From positions 124,001-188,000 of the forward strand of contig CAVVNR010000012.1 of NCBI GenBank assembly GCA_963749715.1: 64,000 nt of DNA. Reading direction: 5' to 3'. This document shows positions 55,868 through 64,000 of the stretch, piece by piece. This DNA comes from Roseiarcus sp963749715 (GTDB lineage: Bacteria; Pseudomonadota; Alphaproteobacteria; Rhizobiales; Beijerinckiaceae). The position numbers and the translations under genes were made by a program. The notes under the pieces are model-generated. The model did not search any database, had not been told where the DNA came from, and saw only the letters and a list, made by a program, of their open reading frames with translations. Positions within the stretch are counted from its first letter, which is position 1. Each line of letters begins with the position of its first letter.

Positions 55868-55954
55868 ACCTGCGCCCTCAAGCGGCTGCGCTTCCTGCGC
55901 GGGCGGGGCGAGAGCTACAGCGACGCCATTCTCAGGCTGGCGGCGGCGATTTGA
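55868..55954 (+). pseudogene. Second copy of the small gene end
   Basis: An open stretch reading LKRLRFLRGRGESYSDAILR, then LAAAI and a stop. It is homologous to the 3' part of the small gene at 54863, in the same orientation. It has no N-terminal part and lies 38 bases after the DUF5677-like gene. The two copies thus bracket that gene. From 55955 to 56033 nothing is seen. Confidence 0.65.
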
Positions 55955-56033
55955 TCGGGCCGCGCCCCAAGGTCCGCCCCGACGAGGCCTGTGCCGCTGA
56001 GGGGCAAGAATCGTGTCACGATCATGCGGCCAA

Positions 56034-56993
56034 TCACGCCATATTCGCTGCGGTCGGGGCTCGCGGCCCTGCGCGTTCGGCGCTTGGCGCGTCGTCAGGC
56101 CAGGGTAGCCGGCTACGTTCCGCCTGCTTCTGGGCCTCACGCGCCGCCTTGAGCTGCGAACGCGTGTACATCAGTGCATGCTGAGCCAGGTCCCGACTGT
56201 CTTCCCATAGGTTCCGCCAGATGCCGAGAATCCCCTCGAGCGGTTGACCAACGACGCGCGACGAGAACGATTCGAAGGTGATCGGTCCCTGGTAGCCAGA
56301 TGTCACCAGCGCTCGGAACACGCCGGCAAGATCGATCGAGCCCGAGCCCATGTAGCCGCGATGGGAATCGCCGGTGTGGAAATAGCCGAGATAGTCGCCT
56401 GTCTCGACGATCGCCTGCCGGATGTCGGATTCCTCAATGTTCATATGATAGACGTCAAGGTGCGCCTTGACGTTCGGGGCGCCGATCCGCTTGCACATTT
56501 CGACAGCCTGCGAAGCGGTGTTGAGCACGTTGGATTCGTAGCGGTTCACCACTTCGAGCCCGAGGATGATGTTGCTCTTGGCCGCGACTTCGGCCACGCG
56601 CCGCAACACTTCGGCCGAACGCTTCACGCCCTCGGGCGTTGTCGGCCTGTCGTACTTCTTGAACGCGGATTCGAGGATGCCGCACACATGGGTGGCGCCG
56701 ACGTCACGCGCCATCGCGACCGCCCGTTCGAGCTTCGCCTGGCCGCGCTTCTCGTTCTCGCGGTCGTTGCTCGAAATGTCCTCGTTGGCTTCGAGCCCCA
56801 GCGACGCGGTGCAGCCGATCTTGGCCTTTTCGAGCTGGCGGCGGGTGAAATCAACGTCAACCGATTTCGGGTCGAGAGCCGCGATTTCGATCAGATCAAA
56901 ACCCACCTCGGCCGAATTGCCGATCGCACGGGCGCATTCCTCATTGCTCCAACCCTTTGCCCAGACGAAGGCGTGCACGCCTAGCTTATTCAT
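56034..56993 (-). CDS. Sugar phosphate isomerase/epimerase (D-tagatose 3-epimerase-like)
   Basis: A 319-residue TIM-barrel enzyme of the AP-endonuclease-2-like isomerase family. The four metal ligands of D-tagatose/D-psicose 3-epimerases can be placed: Glu in IILGLEVVNRYESN, Asp and the nearby His in AHLDVYHMNIEES, His in YFHTGDSHRGYMG and Glu in GPITFESFSSR. It is the last gene of a sugar ABC transporter operon and probably converts the imported ketose or a related sugar. The C-terminal 40 residues (KAAREAQKQAERSRLPWPDD) extend beyond the usual length. Confidence 0.87.
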   Translation of the reverse strand: MNKLGVHAFVWAKGWSNEECARAIGNSAEVGFDLIEIAALDPKSVDVDFTRRQLEKAKIGCTASLGLEANEDISSNDRENEKRGQAKLERAVAMARDVGATHVCGILESAFKKYDRPTTPEGVKRSAEVLRRVAEVAAKSNIILGLEVVNRYESNVLNTASQAVEMCKRIGAPNVKAHLDVYHMNIEESDIRQAIVETGDYLGYFHTGDSHRGYMGSGSIDLAGVFRALVTSGYQGPITFESFSSRVVGQPLEGILGIWRNLWEDSRDLAQHALMYTRSQLKAAREAQKQAERSRLPWPDDAPSAERAGPRAPTAANMA

Positions 56994-57006
56994 GCGGTCT
57001 CTCCTC

Positions 57007-58065
57007 CTATCGAAAACCCGTCGCCTTTTTCGGTTTGTCCTCGCCCTCTCGACCGCGCGCTACGCCAACGCCTCGGGCGAGCATCAACTGCAGAAAACGG
57101 CTGGCCCAGACCGACCGCACGACCATTACCGCGACCAGGAACAAGCCCCAGACGGCGGTGGAGAGATGCTGATTGGCGCCGAGCAAATTGAGGCCTGACG
57201 ACAGCGTCTGCAGGATGAGCAGCGACACGAACACCGGCGCCACGCGACCGAATCCGCCGAACGGATCGACGCCGCCGAGGAAGCACGCGAGCACGGTCAC
57301 CAGCAGCAAGGCGTCGCCGTGCCCGACGCGCACCGAATTGAACTCGGTCAGCATCAGGATACCCGCCAGCGCGCACATCACTCCCGAAAGGGCGTAGACC
57401 AGAGTGAGCGAACGCCTGACGGGAATTCCCGAGTACTCGCTCGCCCGCGGGTTGGAGCCGATCATCGCCACCGCGAAGCCGTGACGAGTGCGCGCGAGCA
57501 GCACGTGCCATAGGATTGCCGCCACGGCGAACACGAGCATCGGCACGGGAATGCCGAGGATGACGCCGTGGCCGATTTCGCCCAGGAAAGCCGGAAAGCC
57601 GGAAATATCGCCGCCGCGCGTGAGAAATTCCCCAAGCCCCTTCAGGAAGATCATCATCGCGAGCGAAGCGAGGATCGGATGCGCGCCAAAATAGGCGATG
57701 ACCACGCCCATGGCTGCGCCCGACGCGCCGCCGACGGCCAGCGCCGCGGCGACGCCGACGACGAAAGCCAGGACGCCTGCGTTCGGCCCGCCGTTCATGT
57801 TGAGGATCCAGGCCAGGGTCAGACCGCTGAGGTTTGCGGTGGCGATGACCGCCAGATTGATTCCGTTGGCGATGATCGGCGCGAGCATCGCCAAAGTGAG
57901 CAGGCCCAGATCGGGCAACTGAAAGCCGATTGAATCGAAATTCGCGATGCTCAGAAACTGCGGCGACGTCAGGCCGAAGGCGACCACGGTAAGCGCGAAC
58001 AGCCCGAGGAGTCCCATCACTTCTCGCCCAAATACGCGGCCCAGGCGCTCAGTGAATGTCGACAT
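57007..58065 (-). CDS. Sugar ABC transporter permease (RbsC-like), second permease
   Basis: A 352-residue inner-membrane protein with about nine helices of the BPD_transp_2 (RbsC/XylH) type. Helices include LLGLFALTVVAFGLTSPQFL; the conserved cytoplasmic loop RHGFAVAMIGSNPRASEYSG contacts the ATPase. GGAGG lies about 8 bases before the ATG at 58065, which overlaps the end of the first permease gene by 17 bases. The two permeases probably pair as a heterodimer. Confidence 0.9.
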   Translation of the reverse strand: MSTFTERLGRVFGREVMGLLGLFALTVVAFGLTSPQFLSIANFDSIGFQLPDLGLLTLAMLAPIIANGINLAVIATANLSGLTLAWILNMNGGPNAGVLAFVVGVAAALAVGGASGAAMGVVIAYFGAHPILASLAMMIFLKGLGEFLTRGGDISGFPAFLGEIGHGVILGIPVPMLVFAVAAILWHVLLARTRHGFAVAMIGSNPRASEYSGIPVRRSLTLVYALSGVMCALAGILMLTEFNSVRVGHGDALLLVTVLACFLGGVDPFGGFGRVAPVFVSLLILQTLSSGLNLLGANQHLSTAVWGLFLVAVMVVRSVWASRFLQLMLARGVGVARGREGEDKPKKATGFR

Positions 58066-59047
58066 GACCCTGCCTCCTCGACCCGCCCGCCAGGAGCGCG
58101 CCCAGTTCAAAGTTCGAGAGTGAGATGGCGGCGAGGATCGTCAACCCAATCAGCATCTTGAAGGCGTAGGGCGAGACGCCCAGCAGATTCAGCCCGTTTT
58201 GCACGACCGCGACCAGCATCACGCCGAGAAAGCAGCCGAGCACCGATCCACGGCCGCCGCCGAGCCGCGCGCCGCCGAGCACCGCTGCGGCGAGCACGTC
58301 GAGTTCGCGACCGATGAGAGCGTTCGGAACGACCTCTTGGGCGAGATTGACCTGCATGAGGCCGCCGATGCCCGCCATCAACCCCAACCAACCGTAGGCA
58401 ATGAATTGGATCTTCACCGTTGCGACGCCGGCGCGCCGCGCGCCCTCCGGGTTGTCTCCGAATGCGTAGATCTGTCGACCGGTCGTCGTGCGCGAGATCA
58501 GGAACCAGGTCGCCGCCATCGCTGCAACCATGCCGGCCACCGGGAGGGTGAGCGCACCGCCTGCGCCGAGCGAAGCGACCGCGATGCGATCGGTCCACCA
58601 GTCGGGCAAATCGTAGATCGATTTTCCGGATGTCGTGAACATCAGCAGGCCAAAAAACGCATTGAAGGTCGCGATGGTGACGATGATCGAGATGATCCGG
58701 AAACCGGCGATCAGGGTGGCGTTGATGCAACCGATGGCGATTCCGAAGACCGCCGCAAATAGGAGGCCGAAGATCCAATTGCCTCCGCCGACGGCATTCA
58801 ACGCGAGCGCTGTGAGATATTGCACGACCGAAGCTGCGACCGCGAAGGAAATGTCGATACCGCCGGCGATAAGGACCACCAGCAGTCCGACCGCCCAAAT
58901 CACGTTAACGGCGTTGTTGTTCAGCAGCGACGCCAAATTTCCGGCGGTGAAGAAGGTCGGCGAGGCGAAGCCCAGATAAAGCATCAGGGCGGCCAGGACG
59001 ACGAACAGGCGCACCTCGCCTTCGTGGGTCCGCAAATAGTCACGCAT
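58049..59047 (-). CDS. Sugar ABC transporter permease (RbsC-like), first permease
   Basis: A 332-residue permease of the same family: VVLAALMLYLGFASPTFFTA, VLIAGGIDISFAVAASVVQY and the cytoplasmic loop TTTGRQIYAFGDNPEGARRA, where EGAR matches the coupling motif, plus a VLGGARLGGGRGSVLGCFLG segment. It starts at 59047, overlapping the ATPase gene end by 8 bases; upstream codons to 59092 belong to the ATPase region. Order and overlaps show one transcript. Confidence 0.91.
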   Translation of the reverse strand: MRDYLRTHEGEVRLFVVLAALMLYLGFASPTFFTAGNLASLLNNNAVNVIWAVGLLVVLIAGGIDISFAVAASVVQYLTALALNAVGGGNWIFGLLFAAVFGIAIGCINATLIAGFRIISIIVTIATFNAFFGLLMFTTSGKSIYDLPDWWTDRIAVASLGAGGALTLPVAGMVAAMAATWFLISRTTTGRQIYAFGDNPEGARRAGVATVKIQFIAYGWLGLMAGIGGLMQVNLAQEVVPNALIGRELDVLAAAVLGGARLGGGRGSVLGCFLGVMLVAVVQNGLNLLGVSPYAFKMLIGLTILAAISLSNFELGALLAGGSRRQGHVDIH

Positions 59048-60557
59048 AGACGGCGCGCTCCAGATCGGTGATGGAGATGCGGCGCGGGTCATATTCCGCG
59101 ACGATGCGCCCGCCCGCCATGTGCAGGATGCGGTCGGAATTGAAGTAGACCTCGGTGACTTCGTCGGAGATCATAAGAACGGCGATGCCGCGTTCGGCGA
59201 GCCCGCGTATGATTTTGTAGATTCCGTCGCGCGCGCCGACATCGACGCCGACCGTCGGACAGTCGAGGATCAAGACCTTCGGCGACGTGGCGAGCCACTT
59301 CGCAAGCACGACGCGTTGCTGATTGCCTCCCGACAGCGTCGACACGGCGTCTTCCGGCAGGCCGATCTTGATGGCGAACTCGCCGACGCCCTTGTCGACG
59401 GCCGCGGATTTCTTCGCCTCGGAGATCAATCCGCCGGCGCCCGTAATTGCCTTCAGGGTCGTGATAACGGTGTTATCGGCGATGGACTGCGGCTGCACCA
59501 GACCCAGCGCGAGACGATCCTCCGAGACGTAGGCGATTCCCGCGGCGATAGCTTCGCGATTGCTCGCGAAGGCGACGGATGAGCCTGACAAGCGGACCGA
59601 GCCAGCGTCGGCGCGCGCCATGCCGAACAGCGTATGCGCGAGTTCGGTGCGGCCGGCCCCGATCAAGCCGATGAGACTGAGGACCTCGCCGGCGCGCAAG
59701 GTCAGATTGACGTTCTCGTACTCGCCTTGGCGCGTCAGGCCGGAGGTTTCGAGGACGATCGGCGCATCGCCGACGTCGCGGGCGGTGACGGCCTGGTCGA
59801 ACCGCTTGCCCGTCATCAATTCTGTCAACCGCGACTGGGTCATGCCGGCGGCGTCGAATACGCCAACCAATCGACCGTCGCGCAGGACGGTGACGCGGCT
59901 CGATACGTCGAGCACCTCTGCCAGCCGATGGCTCACGAAAACCACGGCGACGCCGGAGGCGGAAAGCGTGCGCACGACGGCGAGCAGGTGGTCCGTCTCG
60001 GTCTGTGTGAGCGAGGCGGTGGGCTCGTCCATGAAGACGAGCTTTGCGTCGCTCGCGAGCGCGCGCGCGATCGCCACCAATTGTCTTCCCGAAATGGGCA
60101 AACTCTTCAGCGGCGCGCTGAGGTCGAGCTCCACGCCGAGCTTGGCGAGCGCGGCGCGCGCGGTCTCGCGTATGGCCCGGTAGTTCACGAGCCGCGGCGC
60201 GCCCACGAGGCCGTCGAAGGCGATGTTCTCGGCGACCGTCATTTCCGGGAAGAGCGCCAGGTCCTGCCAGATCACCGCCACGCCCTTGCGGCGGGCGAGT
60301 TGCGGCGTCGGCGCCACAACGCTCTCGCCGAAATAGTCGGTGTGCGCGCCGGGAGCGGCCTGATAGACGCCGGCGATGACTTTGATGAGCGTGCTCTTCC
60401 CGCTTCCGTTCTCGCCGGCGAGGCAATGCACCTCTCCGCGCCCGACCGAGAATGATACGTCGTCAAGCGCGCGCACGCCGCCAAAGCGCACCGACACGCG
60501 CTCGAAGCGGATCGCCTCGGAGGCGGGGATGGATGGTTTGGGCGACGGCGCCGTCAT
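59040..60557 (-). CDS. Sugar ABC transporter ATPase with two nucleotide-binding domains (RbsA-like)
   Basis: A 505-residue protein with two ABC domains. Domain 1: Walker A AGENGSGKSTLIKV, Walker B LVFMDEPTASLT, signature LPISGRQLVAIARA. Domain 2 (from about 255): LIGLIGAGRTELAHTL in place of a standard Walker A, signature LSGGNQQRVVLAKWL and Walker B LILDCPTVGVDVG. In domain 2 the catalytic Glu position is Cys, so ATP hydrolysis probably rests mostly on domain 1. It energises the two RbsC-like permeases. Confidence 0.93.
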   Translation of the reverse strand: MTAPSPKPSIPASEAIRFERVSVRFGGVRALDDVSFSVGRGEVHCLAGENGSGKSTLIKVIAGVYQAAPGAHTDYFGESVVAPTPQLARRKGVAVIWQDLALFPEMTVAENIAFDGLVGAPRLVNYRAIRETARAALAKLGVELDLSAPLKSLPISGRQLVAIARALASDAKLVFMDEPTASLTQTETDHLLAVVRTLSASGVAVVFVSHRLAEVLDVSSRVTVLRDGRLVGVFDAAGMTQSRLTELMTGKRFDQAVTARDVGDAPIVLETSGLTRQGEYENVNLTLRAGEVLSLIGLIGAGRTELAHTLFGMARADAGSVRLSGSSVAFASNREAIAAGIAYVSEDRLALGLVQPQSIADNTVITTLKAITGAGGLISEAKKSAAVDKGVGEFAIKIGLPEDAVSTLSGGNQQRVVLAKWLATSPKVLILDCPTVGVDVGARDGIYKIIRGLAERGIAVLMISDEVTEVYFNSDRILHMAGGRIVAEYDPRRISITDLERAVYA

Positions 60558-60644
60558 GGTTGTCCACGAGTTCCGAATTGTCGTCGAAAGTTTCCGCTCG
60601 GCCTGGTGTGGGCCTCTCCCGCTTCAGCGGGAGAGGCGGATCGG

Positions 60645-61643
60645 TCAGAGCCCGAGATCTGCAAGCTTGTCGACCAACTCCTTGTTGATCGCAAGGAGGT
60701 TGTCGGTGATGATGTTGTGAGTCTTCTCATCGGGATGGACGACGCCGAGCCCCTGGATCGTCTCGCCGTCCTTGATCTCTTGACCGGTTGCCTCCATCTT
60801 GCCGACGCGGACGAACACGCGGCCCGCCTCGGCCGGATTCCACATGTATCCGCCCAAGATGGCGCCCTCCTTGATGAGCTTGCGTCCCTGCCCCGGCGAA
60901 AACGGCCCGACCACGAACACCTTGCCCACGACGCCCTTCTCCTCGATCGCGCGGCCGGCGCCGATCGGGCCCTGGCTGCCGAAGGCGAGGAAGCCCTTCA
61001 GGTCCGGATGCGCAGCCATCAGGTCGAGCGCGGTCTTGCGGCTGTCGTCGACATTTTCGGCGACGCCATATCGGTCGCCGACCGGCTTCATGTCCGGATA
61101 CTTGGCCTTCAGGTACGCGATCGCCGCGTCGGCCCAGGCGTTGTGGAGCGGAACCGTAAGCGAGCCGACGTAGACCGCATATTCGCCCTTGCCGCCCATC
61201 GCCTTTGCCAAAAGCTCCGCGTGCGCCTCGCCGAAACCCTTGGCCGAGGCGAGCTCGAAGTCCCAGTCCTTGTTCTGGATACCCGGGCCTTCGTGCGCGA
61301 TGACTTTGATGCCGGCCTGGCGCGCCTTTTCAAGCACAGGCTCGAGAGCCTTTTCGTCGTTCGGGACCACGCCGATGACGTTCACCTTCTTGGCGATCAA
61401 GTCTTCGATCGCGCGGACCTGCAACGACGGATCCGCGCTGGTTGGCCCGATCATAATGGCGTCGACGCCGTCCTTGGCGCCCTCTTCCTTGATGCCGGCC
61501 TCCATGGCGTTGAACCACGGAATGCCGCCGATCTTCACGACGACGCCCATCGTGGGCTTGTCAGCGGCGAAAGCGACTGTCGCGAGTACGGTGGCGAAAG
61601 CGACGCCCGCAAGCAGGGCGCGTCTGGTTGCAGAAAGTTTCAT
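60645..61643 (-). CDS. Sugar ABC transporter periplasmic substrate-binding protein
   Basis: A 332-residue type I binding protein (Peripla_BP_4; RhaS/LsrB-like). Signal peptide about 1-26 (ATVAFA), then MGVVVKIGGIPWFNAMEAGI and the interdomain hinge VGVVPNDEKALEPVLEKAR. It binds a monosaccharide or a similar small polyol. Two ATGs are adjacent (61646 and 61643); GAGG is 5 bases before the latter. It is the second gene of the operon behind the LacI regulator. Confidence 0.92.
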   Translation of the reverse strand: MKLSATRRALLAGVAFATVLATVAFAADKPTMGVVVKIGGIPWFNAMEAGIKEEGAKDGVDAIMIGPTSADPSLQVRAIEDLIAKKVNVIGVVPNDEKALEPVLEKARQAGIKVIAHEGPGIQNKDWDFELASAKGFGEAHAELLAKAMGGKGEYAVYVGSLTVPLHNAWADAAIAYLKAKYPDMKPVGDRYGVAENVDDSRKTALDLMAAHPDLKGFLAFGSQGPIGAGRAIEEKGVVGKVFVVGPFSPGQGRKLIKEGAILGGYMWNPAEAGRVFVRVGKMEATGQEIKDGETIQGLGVVHPDEKTHNIITDNLLAINKELVDKLADLGL

Positions 61644-61749
61644 CATGACCTCACTTACCTCCCATCGTTTGCCGCGCGGGCAAATTGCGGATCGATAGAT
61701 CCGACTGCTCTGGATCAGACGGCGACCCAGAATTCCGTATGATCCGTCA

Positions 61750-62827
61750 TCAGCGGACCGCCATTCCGGCAGGCCGCGAGACTGCCTCCTCCGTGGGACG
61801 GGTTGCGGGACGTGCATCGGGGACAGTCCCAGTCGACGCCCGAACCCTAAGCTCGCACGGCAGGAGCACATGTTTTGCAGGCGAGAGGTCGCCTTTGATC
61901 CGCGCGCTCAGTGTTTCCCAAAGGGCCCGGCCCATCTCGCGCACCGGCTGGAAAATTGCAGTCAAGGGCGTCGCTCGAGCCCGCATCCATGCGTAGTCGT
62001 CGAAGCCAATCAGCGAGATATCGTGCGGCATGCGAAGGCCCCGCTCCGCAAGCGTCGTCAGCACACTCAGCGTCGTGAAATTGGTCAGCGCGAGAATGGC
62101 AGTCGGCAGCCGATTTTCATCGAAGCATTTCAACAGCGTTTCGGACGCCTCGTCGATGGAAAAGCCGAGCTCGATTATCGCTGGCCGGGGCAAACCCCGC
62201 GCCAGCAGGGCCGCGCTGGCGCCGCTGCAGCGTTGCCGAATGTTGGCGAGGCTCAGCGATGAGGCCGCTATCAGGATTTCTCTGTGGCCAAGGTCGATCA
62301 GATGACGAGCGCCAATGGCGCCAGCGTCTTCGTTGTCGACCGAGACCGTATCGGCGTTCAGATTGCCAGTCACGCGGTCCGCGATCACGTACGGCGCCTT
62401 GGAGGAACTCAATAAGTTCCCGCCCGGGAAAATCGTCCGAACAAGGAATGACGATCAGTCCCGCTGGGCGCCAGGCGAGGATCGCCTTCAGCCTGGATCT
62501 TTCCACCGACTCTTCACCGTGGGAACTGGCGACGATGACCTCGTAACTATCCTGGCCGAGGGACTGTTCGACTGCGGAGACAACCGCCGTGAAGAACGGG
62601 TTGTCGAGATCGGGAACGAGGACAGCGACGATCTTCGCCTCTCCCGACCGCAACATCGAAGCGAGCGGATCGGCGCGATAGTCGAGCGCTTTCACCGCGG
62701 CTTCGACCCTTTTGACGAGATTGGCGCTCACCGGCTTTCGGCCAGTCAGTACGTTCGAGACCGTAGCCGGAGAGACGCCGGCCATTTTAGCCACATCATT
62801 GATCGAACTCATCTTTTCGATCATCAC
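61750..62827 (-). CDS. LacI-family transcription regulator, frameshifted
   Basis: A repressor of about 359 residues: LacI helix-turn-helix SSINDVAKMAGVSPATVSNV with hinge VKRVEAAVKALDYRADPLA, then a sugar-binding core (VAVLVPDLDNPFFTAVVSAV; GARHLIDLGHREILIAASS; SLIGFDDYAWMRARATPLTA). One extra base near 62404 separates ELIEFL from KAPYVIADRVTGNL. It should bind the operators just upstream of its own start and release them on binding the transported sugar. It is the first gene of the operon. Confidence 0.9.
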
Positions 62828-62843
62828 ACTTAGGCTTTCCTCT

Positions 62844-62872
62844 CCGTAAAACGATTAACTGTAAAACGTTTT
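62844..62872. promoter_or_regulatory. Tandem LacI-type operators
   Basis: GTAAAACGTTTTAC (62859-62872) is a perfect 14-base palindrome with a central CG step, the classic LacI-family form. GTAAAACGATTAAC (62844-62857) is a near copy placed 15 bases away. They lie 16-45 bases upstream of the lacI-type start codon, overlapping the expected leader or promoter of the operon. The rest of the gap to 63131 shows nothing recognisable. Confidence 0.85.
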
Positions 62873-63131
62873 ACCCGAGCCCCGGTCCAATTGCAAGTAA
62901 AAACGCCCTCACGTAAAGAAAAGTCCACGATCGGTTTGAGCGCATCGGTTCGACTAGAGCCGGCGGCGGCGAGCCGACAAGAACCTTCGACCGCGGGAAC
63001 TCCCGATTCCCTCTTCTGAGCCCTGGCAACGGGATAAGCCTCGCCCCAGCGGACTGGGAAAAAAGAATGGCCAGAAAGCTCCCGCTTCCGCGCTTCAATT
63101 CCCACCCAGAAAGGACTAAGCGGACAGGCTC

Positions 63132-64000
63132 CTAGCCCGGCTTGATCCCAGGCGAGGCATCGTCGATCCGACGCCGTTCAGCCGGTAGCGAGTTCAGGCG
63201 CTTCGAGTTGATGAAGCGCGCCGCCATTTCGCCGACGACGATGGCGGTCAGATTCGTATTGTGCATGACATTGTCAGGATAGATGCTGGTGTCGGCGACC
63301 CGCAGATTGTCGAAGCCATGAACGCGCAGGTCGGGGCCGACGACCGCAGTCCGATCGCCGGCCGGCCCCATCCTGACTGATCCGGCCTGATGGTGAGCCG
63401 GTCCCATCGCTTCGGTCAAGCGCCTCGGCGATCGGCTTATCCAGGTCGTCGATCGGAACGGCGCCGTGCGATTGAAAGGTCCGCGTCGCCAGCATGGCCT
63501 TGACGAACGAACGCGCGTCGGCGAACCGGTCCCGATCCCGCTCACTGGTGTTGTAGCGGTGGTCGATCAATGGGGCGCGCAACGGGTCGGCGCTTTGGAT
63601 GCGAATTTCGCCGGCCGCTTCCTGACGGGTCAGATAGGTCCAGAAGCCCGCTCGATGCTCTTCCTCATCGACTGGAAACGGATGGGTCTGCCACTCGGGC
63701 TCGCCGGAGGCGTTGGCGGGACCGCGGACGTTCGCGGCGAAGAAACGGCCGGTCGTCACGCCGAGCCCTTCCGCCCTGAACAGCATCGGAAAGCCAGGGT
63801 GGTCGGTCAGGTTGCGTCCAACCGGGAGGTCGGCGACGACGTTGATTCCGAGGGGGCGCAGCCATTCGACCGGACCGATTCCGGAGCGCTGCAGGATGGC
63901 TGGGCTGTTGTAGACGCCGGCGCTGATGACGATCTCGTCGGCGAATGCGGTTCGCCGCTCCTTTGCGCCGTCGAGATAGGCGACGCCCTTGGCGCGGCCG
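63132..64000 (-). CDS. GMC-family oxidoreductase, partial and frameshifted
   Basis: The C-terminal part (at least 289 residues) of an FAD-dependent alcohol or choline dehydrogenase-like enzyme; the N-terminal FAD domain lies beyond the window. The GMC signature 2 is seen in ISAGVYNSPAILQRSGIGPV, the catalytic-site region in GPAHHQAGSVRMG, and the C-terminal FAD segment in RVADTSIYPDNVMHNTNLTA. One extra base near 63420 separates DKPIAEA from LTEAMGPAHHQAG. The substrate is unknown; by position it could oxidise the sugar or polyol handled by the next operon. Confidence 0.88.

Overview
The window looks like a chromosomal piece of a GC-rich alphaproteobacterium of the Rhizobiales (Hyphomicrobiales) type. 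The evidence is a FixL-like heme-PAS kinase beside a FixK-type Crp regulator, a perfect Irr iron box (TTTAGAA-N3-TTCTAAA), an alphaproteobacterial LexA box (GAAC-N7-GAAC), an ATP12 chaperone, a short-form ProS, a Bpt leucyltransferase and three high-potential iron-sulfur proteins (HiPIPs). I cannot name the genus. No rRNA, CRISPR array, prophage or intact insertion sequence is visible. One tRNA (Gln, anticodon CTG) is present.

Layout. 1-4.8 kb: a GST with a relic of a second GST, a branched-chain amino-acid type binding protein, a divergent CGNR regulator, a LivH-like permease and an RDD protein. 4.9-9.8 kb: bpt, then PepSY, cytochrome b561 and a two-component pair, closed by a diverged copy of the 3' end of bpt. 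10-17 kb: a MetE-like protein, toxin-antitoxin loci (VapBC intact, HigBA broken), a C-depleted tract that is probably bad sequence, an sdaA relic, a glycine-rich PEP-CTERM-like protein, a sulfotransferase and sdaA. 17-31 kb: mostly housekeeping genes (NifU-like protein, lolD, lol permease, proS, trxC, der, YfgM-like), an orphan bufferin-type (DUF2282) precursor with an ECF-type promoter, acyl-CoA synthetase, two GSTs, a SEC-C protein and a ketopantoate-reductase-like protein.

31-40.5 kb is the most interesting part: an OmpR-type regulator, a FixK-type regulator and a FixL-like hybrid kinase lie next to three HiPIPs, a Cyc2-like monoheme cytochrome-porin, a CHRD protein, a monoheme cytochrome and a CusF-like copper protein. 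A perfect FixK box lies before the first HiPIP and a perfect Irr box before the third. I read this as an oxygen- and iron-controlled periplasmic and outer-membrane electron-transfer island, possibly for extracellular Fe(II) oxidation.

40.5-54.7 kb: propionyl-CoA carboxylase subunits, RidA, small proteins, a broken VapBC, ATP12, a pseudouridine synthase, a GST, a LexA-controlled 33-residue membrane peptide, dnaE and tRNA-Gln. 54.8-56 kb: a DUF5677-like cassette bracketed by two copies of a small gene end. 56-62.9 kb: a sugar ABC operon (LacI regulator, binding protein, RbsA-type ATPase, two permeases, sugar epimerase) behind a tandem palindromic operator. The right edge holds a partial GMC oxidoreductase.

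Caution: about a dozen genes, including the essential der and dnaE, carry single-base frameshifts, and one tract of about 500 bp is almost free of C. The simplest reading is consensus errors in the assembly, so apparent pseudogenes of this kind should not be taken as biology until the sequence is checked.
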